Source of the DNA: Paraburkholderia phenazinium
Lineage (GTDB): Bacteria > Pseudomonadota > Gammaproteobacteria > Burkholderiales > Burkholderiaceae
Direction: 5' to 3'
Length of the DNA stretch: 64,000 nucleotides
Assembly (NCBI RefSeq): GCF_900141745.1
Contig: NZ_FSRM01000002.1
Span: 3,658,001 to 3,722,000, forward strand
Shown: positions 63,538-64,000 of the stretch, piece by piece
Position numbering within the stretch: the first letter of the stretch is position 1
Layout: every line of letters begins with the position of its first letter
The notes under the pieces: model-generated
What the model was told of the DNA's origin: nothing
The model's database searches: none
What the model saw: the letters and a program-made list of their open reading frames with translations, nothing else
Position numbers and translations under genes: made by a program

Positions 63538-64000
63538 ATGAACGACTGGACCAATCTCGCCGACGCGGCACGCCTCGGTGGCTGGGTAATCTATCCGCTG
63601 ACGGTGCTGGCGATCGTCGCGCTCGCCATCACGCTCGACCGGGCATATGCGTTCTGGCGGTTTGCAAGCATGCCCGGATTGGTGGACCTCACGCAGCTTC
63701 CCGGTAGCCTGCCAAAACAGCACGCATTCAGCCGGATTGGCCAGTTGCTGCGCGACCCGCGGACTCCGTTGTGGCGCATCGAAACGCGGGTCGAGGCTGC
63801 CGCCGCGCAGATCGAGCGTGATATGAGCCGCGGCTTGTGGCTGCTGGAGACCATCGTGACGGCGGCGCCGCTGCTCGGACTGCTCGGCACGATCGTCGGC
63901 ATGATGCATTCGTTCAAACTGATCGGCGGCGATGGCCTGGTGAATCCGTCGGGCGTCACCGGCGGCGTCGCGCAGGCGCTGATCGCCACCGCGATTGGCC
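63538..64000 (+). CDS. MotA/TolQ/ExbB-type proton channel protein (3' end off window)
   Basis: The first 154 residues of an ExbB/TolQ-family protein: an N-terminal hydrophobic helix (LGGWVIYPLTVLAIVALAIT), a cytoplasmic stretch (~40-105), then LLETIVTAAPLLGLLGTIVGMM and a further helix cut by the window end. It should use proton flow to energise TonB. GAAGGAG precedes ATG 63538. It follows the receptor gene on the same strand; ExbD and TonB genes are expected next. Confidence 0.9.
   Translation, partial: MNDWTNLADAARLGGWVIYPLTVLAIVALAITLDRAYAFWRFASMPGLVDLTQLPGSLPKQHAFSRIGQLLRDPRTPLWRIETRVEAAAAQIERDMSRGLWLLETIVTAAPLLGLLGTIVGMMHSFKLIGGDGLVNPSGVTGGVAQALIATAIG

Overview
The window is high-G+C chromosomal DNA of a beta-proteobacterium, most likely a Paraburkholderia or close Burkholderiales relative. 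This is inferred from the Burkholderia-type trimeric porin, the DUF2968 protein, the phn operon layout (phnGHIJKLM facing phnF, a DUF1045-type gene and phnN), the PcaR/PcaF pair and the many LysR/GntR/IclR-controlled catabolic operons. No tRNA, rRNA, insertion sequence, prophage or CRISPR array was seen. Gene density is high and most genes are metabolic or accessory.

Positions 1-8.8 kb hold two divergent catabolic modules. On the minus strand a nitrilase-family amidohydrolase, an AmiC-like binding protein and branched-chain-type ABC permease/ATPase genes form an operon. Its leader carries two hexaloop hairpins followed by an intrinsic terminator, the layout of an ANTAR antitermination target. 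On the plus strand lie an M14-type deacylase, an MFS carrier and a metallo-beta-lactamase-fold hydrolase, followed by a convergent LysR gene. From 9.0 to 11.9 kb an ECF sigma/anti-sigma pair precedes a Tat-exported metallophosphoesterase and a cupredoxin, and both transcription units carry the same GGAATAA-N16-GTCT promoter. From 12 to 18.9 kb there is a LysR regulator, a type Vd patatin autotransporter, and an RstA/RstB-like two-component pair separated by an esterase.

From 18.9 to 27.1 kb lies aromatic and sugar-acid catabolism: pcaF with an inverted-repeat operator, a gntR-ltnD-otnK-otnC-otnI-denD operon for tetronates (threonate/erythronate), and a PcaR-type IclR regulator. From 27.2 to 37 kb are an M20 amidohydrolase and the C-P lyase locus: phnN, a 2H phosphoesterase and phnF on the minus strand, phnGHIJKLM on the plus strand, with a 22-bp palindrome between them. 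From 37.6 to 41.5 kb are a basic amino acid binding protein, a second deacylase and a porin. From 41.5 to 53.6 kb are mixed genes: small membrane and hypothetical proteins, an aspartic-protease-fold lipoprotein, an HTH/DUF6941-like pair with its own terminator, glycogen phosphorylase, an MFS exporter, threonine aldolase, a catalytically degenerate LysM/M23 lipoprotein, a cupin and a DUF2968 protein. From 53.7 to 60.8 kb are gnd, a DUF938 methyltransferase, a PPOX flavoprotein, a 99-bp array of 11-bp repeats, a sirtuin, an SDR and an APC permease. The window ends in a TonB-dependent receptor with a Zur-like box over its promoter, followed by a truncated ExbB/TolQ-type gene.

The strongest new-looking signals are regulatory: the dual-hexaloop antitermination leader (4323-4465), the paired ECF promoters (10415-10441 and 11887-11913), the 11-bp phased repeat array (56634-56732) and the Zur-like box (61017-61034). 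All calls come from reading the sequence; no database search was run.
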